Part shown: positions 54,230-64,000 of the stretch, in pieces
Layout: each line of letters opens with the position of its first letter
Numbering within the stretch: the stretch's first letter is position 1
Assembly: GCF_902825325.1 (NCBI RefSeq)
Contig: NZ_CADEAR010000002.1
Span: 124,001-188,000 of the forward strand
DNA length: 64,000 bases
Reading direction: 5' to 3'
From: Brucella tritici
GTDB lineage: Bacteria > Pseudomonadota > Alphaproteobacteria > Rhizobiales > Rhizobiaceae
The notes under the pieces: generated by a model
What the model saw: only the letters and a program-made list of their open reading frames with translations
The model's database searches: none
What the model was told of the DNA's origin: nothing
Translations under genes and position numbers: made by a program

Positions 54230-55264
54230 TTACTTCTTTGCATCAAATATCTTGAAGCCATTTGCCTCTTCGAGGAGCGTCACGTTCTTGAACAACCCTT
54301 TGAGCGTTGTCTCATAAGGCAGTTGACGATTTGCCACCATTAGCAGACGCCCGCCCGGTTTAAGGCGCGACGCGGCAGCAGCAATGAACGTCTGACCAAG
54401 CGACACATCTGTCACCCTTCCCTCGTGGAACGGTGGATTCATGATAACGGTGTCGTAGATGCCTGCCATCTTTTCACTCGTCACATCAAACCAATTGAAG
54501 CTGATCGGTATCGACGCTCCAAGCCGCTCCAGATTGCCACGAGCAGCCTCCAGTGCTTCATAATCCGCTTCGTAAAGATCGATGGATTTGATGCGATCCG
54601 CAAACTTCAGGCATTGCGCTGCAAGATAGCCCCAGCCAGCGCCAAGATCGGCCACGTTGCCGAAAACGATCTTCTCCATATGCGGGACGAGCAGCGCCGA
54701 ACCTTTATCGATCACGCCGTGCGAGAACATGCCGGGTTCGGTCCGGAACACCTCGTCAATATCGGTCGCAAGCGGTTTCAGCGCTGCAATGAAGTCATCA
54801 GCAAGATCGGCAGGACGCCTGAGCCAGAAAACCACCGCATGGTTTTTCGACATGCGGTCGCTAATCTCGGCAATGTTGCCGGCCCATTTTCGAAAGCTGT
54901 CGATGCCGAGCTTCTTGTCGCCGGATACCGCAATCCATCCACCTGGCTCAACACGCGCCAAAAGCTCCGCAAACCACGCCTCGTTGCGTCCGCGATGTTT
55001 TCCGAGCAGAAGTAGCCCGCCGGAAAAACGCTGTTCCTCGCCCACGTCAGACGCTAATCTCGGAACTGCCTTGAAGCCTTCCTTTTCCAGCGCCAGCCAG
55101 TCGGGGCGCCAGGGTTGCAGGAAGATCAGCGCCTGTTTCCATTCATCTTCAAGATGCCTATCCGCAGAAAGACCGCAGGCCAGGAACGACTGGCCCTCTT
55201 CGGGCATATCCAGAATGCCCTGATCGAAGGGAAGAAAGAGTGTTTGTTGTGCCGGTGTAATCAT
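54230..55264 (-). CDS. RsmC-like rRNA guanine-N2 methyltransferase
   Basis: 344 residues. A SAM-dependent methyltransferase with two halves, the N-terminal one degenerate and the C-terminal one active, like RsmC, which methylates G1207 of 16S rRNA. The SAM site is NVADLGAGWGYLAAQC and the catalytic motif is IMNPPFHEGRVTD (NPPF). FSHGVIDKGSALLVPHMEK matches the RsmC hinge sequence. The C-terminal LLMVANRQLPYETTLKGLF is also family-typical. Specificity is inferred from length and architecture. Confidence 0.88.
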   Translation of the reverse strand: MITPAQQTLFLPFDQGILDMPEEGQSFLACGLSADRHLEDEWKQALIFLQPWRPDWLALEKEGFKAVPRLASDVGEEQRFSGGLLLLGKHRGRNEAWFAELLARVEPGGWIAVSGDKKLGIDSFRKWAGNIAEISDRMSKNHAVVFWLRRPADLADDFIAALKPLATDIDEVFRTEPGMFSHGVIDKGSALLVPHMEKIVFGNVADLGAGWGYLAAQCLKFADRIKSIDLYEADYEALEAARGNLERLGASIPISFNWFDVTSEKMAGIYDTVIMNPPFHEGRVTDVSLGQTFIAAAASRLKPGGRLLMVANRQLPYETTLKGLFKNVTLLEEANGFKIFDAKK

Positions 55265-55332
55265 AACCGTTCTTTACTCTGCGGGATCGCATCCGAAAAG
55301 TCCGCAAAGCCTCAATGATTCACATGCAACAA

Positions 55333-55361
55333 CAAAAAAGCGCGCCATCAAGGCGCGCTTC
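55333..55361 (-). terminator. Rho-independent terminator of pnp
   Basis: On the minus strand AAGCGCGCC and GGCGCGCTT form a stem followed by TTTTTTGTT, about 25 bases after the pnp stop codon. Confidence 0.92.
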
Positions 55362-55385
55362 CTTTGAAATCGAAGAAATCAACGC

Positions 55386-57530
55386 TTACTCAGCGTCAGC
55401 TTCTTCCTTTTTCTTTTCCTGAACAATTTCCTTGCCGGTTTCCTGATCGACGACCTTCATCGACAGGCGAACCTTGCCACGTTCGTCGAAGCCCATAAGC
55501 TTCACCCAGACCTTCTGGCCTTCCTTGACCACATCGGTGGTCTTGGCAACGCGGTCGCTAGCCAGCTGCGAAATGTGAACCAGACCATCGCGCGGACCGA
55601 AGAAGTTCACGAAAGCGCCGAAGTCAGCGGTCTTGACGACCGTACCTTCATAGATTTCACCGACTTCCGGCTCGGCAACAATCGAGTGAATCCACTTCTT
55701 CGCGGCTTCGATTTCCTTGCCGTTGGACGATGCAATCTTCACCGTGCCGTCGTCTTCGATGTTGATCTTGGCGCCGGTCTTTTCCACGATTTCGCGGATG
55801 ACCTTGCCGCCAGAACCGATAACATCACGGATCTTGTCGGTCGGGATGTTCATCACTTCGATGCGCGGAGCGAATTCGCCGAGTTCTTCACGCGAGGTCG
55901 AGAGGGCCTTCGCCATTTCGCCGAGAATGTGAACGCGACCACCCTTGGCCTGCTCCAGAGCGACCTTCATAATCTCTTCGGTGATCCCGTCGATCTTGAT
56001 GTCCATTTGCAGCGAGGTGATGCCGTTTTCAGTACCGGCTACCTTGAAGTCCATGTCGCCGAGATGATCTTCATCGCCGAGAATGTCGGAGAGAACGGCG
56101 AAACGCTCGCCTTCCTTGATCAGGCCCATGGCGATACCCGCGACCGGACGTGCAAGCGGAACGCCTGCATCCATGAGAGCGAGTGAGGTACCGCAAACGG
56201 TAGCCATCGAGGACGAACCGTTTGATTCCGTGATCTCGGAGACCGCGCGGATCGTGTACGGGAACTGCTCAGCGGCAGGCAGCATCGGATGGATAGCGCG
56301 CCATGCGAGCTTGCCATGACCGATTTCACGACGACCCGGCGACCCCATGCGGCCGGTTTCGCCGACGGAATAAGGCGGGAAGTTGTAGTGCAGCATGAAA
56401 GGCTGCTTGTAGGTGCCCGTCAGCGCGTCGATCATCTGTTCGTCTTCGCCGGTGCCGAGCGTGGCAACAACGATAGCCTGCGTTTCGCCGCGGGTGAACA
56501 GAGCCGAGCCGTGAGTGCGTGGCAGAAGGCCAACCTCTGAGACGATCGGACGAACGGTCGAAAGATCGCGACCGTCGATGCGGCTGCCGGTATCAAGAAT
56601 GTTCCAGCGAACGATCTTGGCCTGCAGATGCTTGAAAATGGTCGCGAACTGTTCCGGCGACATTTCCGTTTCTTCCACGCCTTCAGGGAAGAAATGTTCC
56701 TTCGCCTTTGCCTTGGCGGCATCGACGGCGGCATAACGAGCTTGCTTTTCGGTGATCTTGTAGGCGTCGCGCAGGTCGCTTTCTACAACGGCGAGCATCT
56801 TGGCTTCGAGGGCCGACAGGTCTTCCGGCTGGAAGTCGCGCGGTTCCTTGGCGGCAACTTCAGCAAGCTTGATGATCGCGTCGATCACAGGCTGGAAGCC
56901 CTTCTGGCCGAACACGACCGCACCAAGCATGACTTCTTCGGAGAGTTCCTGTGCTTCGGATTCGACCATCAGCACGGCTTCCGACGTACCAGCGACAACC
57001 AGATCGAGCTTCGATTCCGGCATTTCGTCGATATTCGGGTTCAGGACGTATTCGCCATTGATGTAGCCGACGCGTGCGCCGCCAATCGGGCCCATGAATG
57101 GCACGCCCGAAATGGTAAGCGCTGCGGAAGCGGCAACCATCGACAGGACGTCCGGATCGTTTTCCAGATCATGCTGAACAACGGTGATGACAACCTGCGT
57201 GTCGTTCTTGTAGCCGTCGACGAAGAGCGGGCGGATCGGACGGTCGATCAGGCGCGAAACCAGCGTTTCGTTTTCGCTCGGACGACCCTCACGCTTGAAG
57301 TAGCCACCAGGTATCTTGCCTGCGGCGTAGGTCTTTTCCTGATAATTGACGGTCAACGGGAAGAAATCCTGGCCCGGCTTCGGCTCCTTGGCAGAAACGA
57401 CAGTCGCCAGAACGACGGTTTCGCCGTAGGTTGCGAGAACTGCACCGTCAGCCTGACGGGCGATCTTGCCAGTTTCGAGCGTAAGCGGACGGCCGCCCCA
57501 TTCGATTTCTACTTTATGGGTATTGAACAT
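55386..57530 (-). CDS. pnp: Polyribonucleotide nucleotidyltransferase (PNPase)
   Basis: 714 residues. Phosphorolytic 3'-5' exoribonuclease of the degradosome type. Two RNase PH domains ([20 protein letters not shown] and [20 protein letters not shown]), the [20 protein letters not shown] catalytic stretch, then a KH domain with [20 protein letters not shown] and a C-terminal S1 domain ([20 protein letters not shown]). It lies downstream of rpsO with 339 bases between them, in which hairpins suggest post-transcriptional control. Confidence 0.97.
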   Translation of the reverse strand: MFNTHKVEIEWGGRPLTLETGKIARQADGAVLATYGETVVLATVVSAKEPKPGQDFFPLTVNYQEKTYAAGKIPGGYFKREGRPSENETLVSRLIDRPIRPLFVDGYKNDTQVVITVVQHDLENDPDVLSMVAASAALTISGVPFMGPIGGARVGYINGEYVLNPNIDEMPESKLDLVVAGTSEAVLMVESEAQELSEEVMLGAVVFGQKGFQPVIDAIIKLAEVAAKEPRDFQPEDLSALEAKMLAVVESDLRDAYKITEKQARYAAVDAAKAKAKEHFFPEGVEETEMSPEQFATIFKHLQAKIVRWNILDTGSRIDGRDLSTVRPIVSEVGLLPRTHGSALFTRGETQAIVVATLGTGEDEQMIDALTGTYKQPFMLHYNFPPYSVGETGRMGSPGRREIGHGKLAWRAIHPMLPAAEQFPYTIRAVSEITESNGSSSMATVCGTSLALMDAGVPLARPVAGIAMGLIKEGERFAVLSDILGDEDHLGDMDFKVAGTENGITSLQMDIKIDGITEEIMKVALEQAKGGRVHILGEMAKALSTSREELGEFAPRIEVMNIPTDKIRDVIGSGGKVIREIVEKTGAKINIEDDGTVKIASSNGKEIEAAKKWIHSIVAEPEVGEIYEGTVVKTADFGAFVNFFGPRDGLVHISQLASDRVAKTTDVVKEGQKVWVKLMGFDERGKVRLSMKVVDQETGKEIVQEKKKEEADAE

Positions 57531-57869
57531 ATCTTGTCCTCATGTGGTGATGCCGCGCAAAAGCGCCTGAAGGCATCGCCCGGTTGGCGGACGGGCCACG
57601 GGCAAGACAACGGGAAGTTCGTTATGTGTCAGAATATTCATTCCCGAACATCCTCTGACACGAACTGCCTGCAATCCTGCCCCATGACTGGTCCAGGTCA
57701 TGAGCCTTGTGGCTCTTCATCGACATGACGGAATGCACCCGGTGCGCCGTTTCATGCCAGCGGGCATTCGCCCGGTACTGTCGCATTTTATCTATTAGCG
57801 GCTATCCGCACGACAAAATACTGAATAAATCAAACGGGCGACGTTTTGAGGCGTCGCCCGATTTCAACC
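57531..57869. promoter_or_regulatory. rpsO-pnp spacer with several hairpins (pnp leader)
   Basis: No gene. In the minus direction it starts with the rpsO terminator, then carries several stems: 57761-57774 (CGGGC/GCCCG), 57702-57715 (GAGCC/GGCTC), 57683-57702 (CATGAC/GTCATG) and a long one at 57617-57665 (GTTCG...TGTCAGA with TCTGACA...CGAAC). In E. coli the pnp leader has an RNase III-cleaved stem for autoregulation, and the long stem may play the same part. Confidence 0.55.
57826..57863 (-). terminator. Terminator of rpsO
   Basis: On the minus strand CGGGCGACGC and GCGTCGCCCG-type arms pair around CTCAAAA, followed by TTTGATTTATT, just after the rpsO stop codon. Confidence 0.85.
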
Positions 57870-58139
57870 TTAACGGCGCAGGCCGAGACGGCCGATCAGC
57901 GCCTGATAACGCGCTTCGTTAATGCCCTTGACATAGTCAAGAAGGCGACGACGCTGCGAAACCAGCTTCAAGAGGCCGCGACGCGAATGATTGTCATTCT
58001 TGTGACCCTTGAAGTGTTCGGTGAGGTTGGCAATACGCTCGGAAAGAACGGCAACCTGTACTTCAGGAGAACCGGTATCGCCTTCCTTGGTGGCGTATTC
58101 CTTGATAAGTGCTTGCTTGCGCTCAGCAGTAATCGACAT
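57870..58139 (-). CDS. rpsO: 30S ribosomal protein S15
   Basis: 89 residues from the ATG at 58139 ([20 protein letters not shown]); the frame extends 32 codons upstream without conservation. S15 is a primary 16S rRNA binder of the 30S platform. [20 protein letters not shown] and the [17 protein letters not shown] helix are family hallmarks. It sits between truB and pnp, the usual order. Confidence 0.97.
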   Translation of the reverse strand: MSITAERKQALIKEYATKEGDTGSPEVQVAVLSERIANLTEHFKGHKNDNHSRRGLLKLVSQRRRLLDYVKGINEARYQALIGRLGLRR

Positions 58140-58322
58140 CGTAACACCCTTTCTAGATGAGAGGAAAACCAGACGCCCGGGCCGGGATGTCGTCCAGCGC
58201 GGGCCATTTACACGATCTGACATGCTTTTACGCATGATCGATGAGGGGCATATAGTGCAAAATTGGCGGGAACGCCAGTCTCAATTCAATTTGCCGCCTT
58301 ATCGCGATCTTCTGACGAAACG

Positions 58323-59297
58323 TCAGCCCGTTGTGAAAACGCGCTTCGGTTTGAATTGTCCGTGCTCGATATACCCGATGGCAAGCAGTTTTCCGCGTGC
58401 TGTGACACAGGCTTCGTCCGCTTCCAGAGGAGCATCACGTCCGCGCAAGATCACCGGATTGCCAAGACGCACGCGTTGCGCCTGATCGTCGGTAAGCGAT
58501 ACCTGCGGCAGGCAGTCAAGTGCTGCCCCCGTATCGATGACCAATGCGTCGATTGCCGAAAAGTCGCGACGTGGAGCGGGCTCGACAATATTGCCGTCCT
58601 CATCCTTCGGCGGAAGTGGAGGCCAAGCCTGTTCGAGTTCAGCCAGGGTTACGGCGTCTTCTTCCGTAAATGGCGCAACTTCAATGCGGCGTAGTTCCGA
58701 AATATGGCCGTAGCAGCCGAGGTCCCGGCCCATATCGCGCGCAAGCGAGCGCACATAAGTGCCCTTGGAACACTCGACCTCGAATTCGGTGCGATCGGCA
58801 TCCGGAATACCAACGATCTCCAGGCGGTCGATCTCGACTTCGCGGGATGGAATCTCCACCGTCTCGCCTTCGCGCGCAAGATCGTAAGCGCGCTCACCGT
58901 CGATCTTGATGGCGGAGAACTGCGGCGGGACCTGGGAAATGACACCGGTATAATTCGGCAGCAATGCCTCGACATCAGCGCGCGACGGCCGCTTGTCCGA
59001 GGTCTTGGTCGGCTGGCCTTCCAGATCGTCCGTGGAGCGTTCCTCGCCCCAGCTTACCGTGAAACGATAAATCTTGGTTCCATCCATGACATAAGGCACG
59101 GTCTTTGTGGCTTCACCCAGCGCTATGGGCAACATGCCGGAAGCAAGCGGATCAAGTGTACCGGCATGACCGGCTTTTTCGGCGTTGAACAGCCACTTGA
59201 TCTTCGAGACCGCCTCGGTCGATCCCATCCCTTTCGGCTTATCGAAAATAACCCAGCCGGATATCGGACGACCTTTTTTCTTGCCTCGTCTTGCCAT
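58323..59297 (-). CDS. truB: tRNA pseudouridine(55) synthase TruB
   Basis: 324 residues. Makes pseudouridine 55 in the T loop of tRNA. The catalytic Asp lies in [40 protein letters not shown] and [20 protein letters not shown] are family motifs. The C-terminal RNA-binding extension is short. It starts three bases after rbfA ends. Confidence 0.97.
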   Translation of the reverse strand: MARRGKKKGRPISGWVIFDKPKGMGSTEAVSKIKWLFNAEKAGHAGTLDPLASGMLPIALGEATKTVPYVMDGTKIYRFTVSWGEERSTDDLEGQPTKTSDKRPSRADVEALLPNYTGVISQVPPQFSAIKIDGERAYDLAREGETVEIPSREVEIDRLEIVGIPDADRTEFEVECSKGTYVRSLARDMGRDLGCYGHISELRRIEVAPFTEEDAVTLAELEQAWPPLPPKDEDGNIVEPAPRRDFSAIDALVIDTGAALDCLPQVSLTDDQAQRVRLGNPVILRGRDAPLEADEACVTARGKLLAIGYIEHGQFKPKRVFTTG

Positions 59298-59300
59298 GCT

Positions 59301-59753
59301 TTATTCGTCTCCATTGCGGGAAGCCTTGTCTGCCTCCCGGTCTTCTTCATCGTCATGCGCAAGATCGCGGGCGACTTCCGGCGAGCGGAGGAGCGCATCG
59401 ATCTTGGAAAAATTGTCAAAGCTCGTATCGGCCCGGAAACGGAATTCCGGCATGTACTTCATCTGGCTTAGGCTCGGCGCCATGCGTCCGCGAATGAACT
59501 TAGCGTTTGCAGCCAGCGCCTTGATAACCGCCTGCGTATCGGCATCACCGAGAGGGGTGATGAAGCAGGTCGCGATCTTAAGGTCAGGAGACATGCGCAC
59601 TTCCGAAACCGAAATCACGGTGCGACTGATAAGATCGTCGCGAATTTCACCGCGCTGAAGCACTTGCGCCAATGCGTGACGCACCTGCTCGCCGACGCGA
59701 AGCTGGCGCTGGGAAAGACCACCTGAGCCCTTGGGGTCGGGAGAACGTGCCAT
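59301..59753 (-). CDS. rbfA: Ribosome-binding factor A
   Basis: 150 residues, with a KH-like RNA-binding fold. RbfA binds the 5' helix of 16S rRNA late in 30S maturation. Typical phrases are [40 protein letters not shown] and [20 protein letters not shown]. The C-terminal tail is acidic and charged. It is placed between infB and truB, and so belongs to the nusA-infB cluster. Confidence 0.96.
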   Translation of the reverse strand: MARSPDPKGSGGLSQRQLRVGEQVRHALAQVLQRGEIRDDLISRTVISVSEVRMSPDLKIATCFITPLGDADTQAVIKALAANAKFIRGRMAPSLSQMKYMPEFRFRADTSFDNFSKIDALLRSPEVARDLAHDDEEDREADKASRNGDE

Positions 59754-59880
59754 AGTTAAATCCTCGATAAACAGCCATAAAACGGCGTTCAGCTCTTTCG
59801 GCTGTCCGACCGCATGACTTGAAAATTATGGGCGTAACTTACCACAATTCAGATGGGAGTCAGACCCTCGGAACCGGGCA

Positions 59881-59920
59881 ATAAAAAGCCGGACCGCCCA
59901 ATTCGGGACGGTCCGGCTCA
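59881..59920 (-). terminator. Terminator-like hairpin after infB
   Basis: On the minus strand AGCCGGACCGTCC pairs with GGGCGGTCCGGCT (loop CGAATT), followed by TTTTTATTG. It ends 7-40 bases after the infB stop codon, suggesting that rbfA-truB have a separate promoter or rely on readthrough. Confidence 0.88.
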
Positions 59921-59926
59921 AAGCTA

Positions 59927-62824
<2,898 letters not shown>

Positions 62825-62966
62825 TACGTTTCCGTTTCCTTCGCGGCTCCGGCCGCTCTACTCGAGCATTATCCAACGCGACTGGGTCAGGTTGGATAAA
62901 GCTCCAGTCATCCGCCTCAACGCGCAATCCAATCCGGGGCCTGCCAAGCCCTTCCAGATTTGCGCT

Positions 62967-63569
62967 CTAATCCGGGTTCGATGCGCTTTCACCGCGATAG
63001 CGATGCAACATAAGCGCCCGCTTTACGAACCCGGCCGCCGCCTTTCCTTCAAGTACGGCTGCATGTATCACATTTCCGCCCCCAAATGCCAAATCCATTT
63101 CTTCCCCTGTAAAAAGAGTGAAAGAAGGGATTTCCGGACCATCCAGATGCACCACAGCACGGCGAGCCTGATCGAGCTTGCGTACGCCGTCGGCGGCGGC
63201 TTCCTTTGCGTGCAACACCATGGCGGCTGTCCCAGTGCGGATCGCCTGATCCACCTTGGTCGAGCCCGACACCACAGCCCCGGCCTTGCGAGCCAGAGCG
63301 AGGCTACCGAGAGCAGATTTCGTCAGCAGCTGGTCCACCAGCGCGCCAAGATCCGCCTGCGGCGTCACACCTTCTTTCAGCGCCCGCGCAAAAAGCTTGC
63401 GCTTGACCGCTTCATCCACCAGACGACGCTCAGCCTTGACCCAGCATCCCCTGCCCGGCAGATTCCTTTTCAAGTCCGGCACCACAGAACCGTCGGGACC
63501 GGCCACAAAACGGATCAGATCATCGGCAGAACCGCTTTCGCGCGTGACGATACAGGTTCTGTCATTCAT
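62967..63569 (-). CDS. YlxR-type RNA-binding protein fused to an L7Ae-like domain
   Basis: 200 residues from the ATG at 63569, with GGAGCAGG upstream; the frame runs to 63713 but the extra residues are not conserved. The N-terminal YlxR (DUF448) domain has DRTCIVTRESGSADDLIRFV, followed by LPGRGCWVKAERRLVDEAVK. The C-terminal part (LGSLALARKAGAVVSGSTKV) is like L7Ae/L30e ribosomal proteins. YlxR proteins lie between nusA and infB across bacteria and bind RNA; the exact role is not settled. Confidence 0.9.
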   Translation of the reverse strand: MNDRTCIVTRESGSADDLIRFVAGPDGSVVPDLKRNLPGRGCWVKAERRLVDEAVKRKLFARALKEGVTPQADLGALVDQLLTKSALGSLALARKAGAVVSGSTKVDQAIRTGTAAMVLHAKEAAADGVRKLDQARRAVVHLDGPEIPSFTLFTGEEMDLAFGGGNVIHAAVLEGKAAAGFVKRALMLHRYRGESASNPD

Positions 63570-63752
63570 ATCCTGCTCCACGCGAACTCCAGTCTTGCCA
63601 TATTGCGGTCTGCCCGCACATCGGACGTAACGCGGGCGCTGTACCAGAGCAAAAGCCCCACCACAACCCGTAAGATGGCCGGAACCCGCTCGAAACCCGA
63701 ACCGGCCAATCAATTCGAATGAACGACGACCATTTTTCCGGGATCAATTGCG

Positions 63753-63813
63753 AGAGCCGCACAGCTTACGCCTGAATTGCCTCAGACGTAAGAAGCCATG
63801 CGGCTCTTTTTAT
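63753..63813 (+). terminator. Strong plus-strand terminator hairpin between nusA and ylxR
   Basis: AGAGCCGCA (63753-63761) and TGCGGCTCT (63799-63807) pair, with a nested stem CTTACGCCTGA / TCAGACGTAAG inside (63765-63792), followed by TTTTTATT. The T tail is on the plus strand, opposite to the nusA operon, and no plus-strand gene is seen before it. Confidence 0.65.
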
Positions 63814-63825
63814 TCCAGCAGCTCC

Positions 63826-64000
63826 TTAAGAAGCAGCTTCCTCTTCACCGGCTTCTGCTTCGGCTTGTTCTTCCTGAGCTGATGCCAGTTCTTCTTCCGT
63901 GATCCATCCTGCCTTCAAACGAGCAGTCAGAACCATCTGTTCCGCATCGACGCGCGAAACATCGAAGGAAGAGAAGATACCGCTATGAGCAACGGTTTCG
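63826..64000 (-). CDS. nusA: Transcription termination/antitermination protein NusA, C-terminal fragment
   Basis: Only the last 57 codons are in the window, and the 5' part is cut off. The frame on the minus strand reads ETVAHSGIFSSFDVSRVDAE, then MVLTARLKAGWITEEELAS and an acidic tail of Glu and Ala ending in EEEAAS before the TAA at 63826-63828. This ending, together with the ylxR and infB genes that follow, identifies NusA. NusA binds RNA polymerase and RNA in pausing, termination and antitermination. Confidence 0.9.
   Translation of the reverse strand, partial: ETVAHSGIFSSFDVSRVDAEQMVLTARLKAGWITEEELASAQEEQAEAEAGEEEAAS

Noticed and set aside
56628-57728. 366-codon open frame antisense to pnp
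   Set aside because: Same reason: pnp is certain and the antisense frame lacks any recognisable feature.

Overview
The window is a chromosomal segment of an alphaproteobacterium of the order Hyphomicrobiales, most likely the Brucella/Ochrobactrum group. The evidence is gene content and order (irr divergent from fabA-fabB-fabI; acnX, moeB, recF, dnaN and dnaA in a row; yejABEF), protein sequences typical of that group (a DnaX clamp-loader subunit without its zinc cysteines, an Irr regulator), and a 45-bp intergenic palindrome (two identical copies plus degenerate relatives) of the kind scattered through these genomes. It is almost entirely core genome. I see no prophage, insertion sequence, CRISPR array, integrase, tRNA or rRNA operon. 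The only RNA gene recognised is the small SRP RNA (ffs).

Layout. 1-6.2 kb: 5'-truncated rpsA, a YfdX-like secreted protein, a YeiH exporter divergent from its LysR-type regulator, and an MltB-type transglycosylase. 6.2-9.3 kb: recR, ybaB, dnaX and ffs, all on the minus strand. 9.4-13.5 kb: a HIT protein, nudC, pheA, kdsB and a membrane-anchored cytochrome c. 13.6-22.3 kb: a tightly packed yejA-yejA-yejB-yejE-yejF peptide ABC transporter operon, translationally coupled to a D-2-hydroxyacid dehydrogenase. 22.3-29 kb: a minus-strand block of two-subunit aconitase X, moeB, recF, dnaN and dnaA, with a long regulatory region upstream of dnaA. 29.8-32.2 kb: rpsT, an enoyl-CoA hydratase and mutM.

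32.2-43.8 kb: a complete Tad/Flp pilus locus. Two TadE-like minor pseudopilins and an orphan secretin N-domain protein lie on the minus strand. Flp pilin, cpaA-F, tadB and tadC lie on the plus strand, and the tadD pilotin-like lipoprotein faces them. 44-50.6 kb: an M17 aminopeptidase, a MarR regulator, an NlpC/P60 hydrolase, an alpha/beta hydrolase, a D-2-hydroxyacid dehydrogenase, an SH3 protein and a MetQ-like binding protein. 50.7-54.2 kb: irr and the unsaturated fatty acid set fabA-fabB-fabI. 54.2-64 kb: an RsmC-like rRNA methyltransferase, then the minus-strand nusA-ylxR-infB-rbfA-truB-rpsO-pnp translation and RNA-decay cluster, with nusA cut by the window edge.

No clearly new biological system was found. 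The parts most worth a second look are non-coding: paired arrays of an 8-bp repeat between recR and ybaB, DnaA boxes and a GANTC cluster upstream of dnaA, TTAACC-type sites before the pilus genes, a plus-strand terminator hairpin between nusA and ylxR that belongs to no visible gene, hairpins in the pnp leader, and a composite palindromic repeat at 47.6-47.75 kb. Among proteins, the notable points are tandem YejA paralogues, the coupling of aconitase X to MoeB, and loss of zinc-binding cysteines in DnaX and MoeB.
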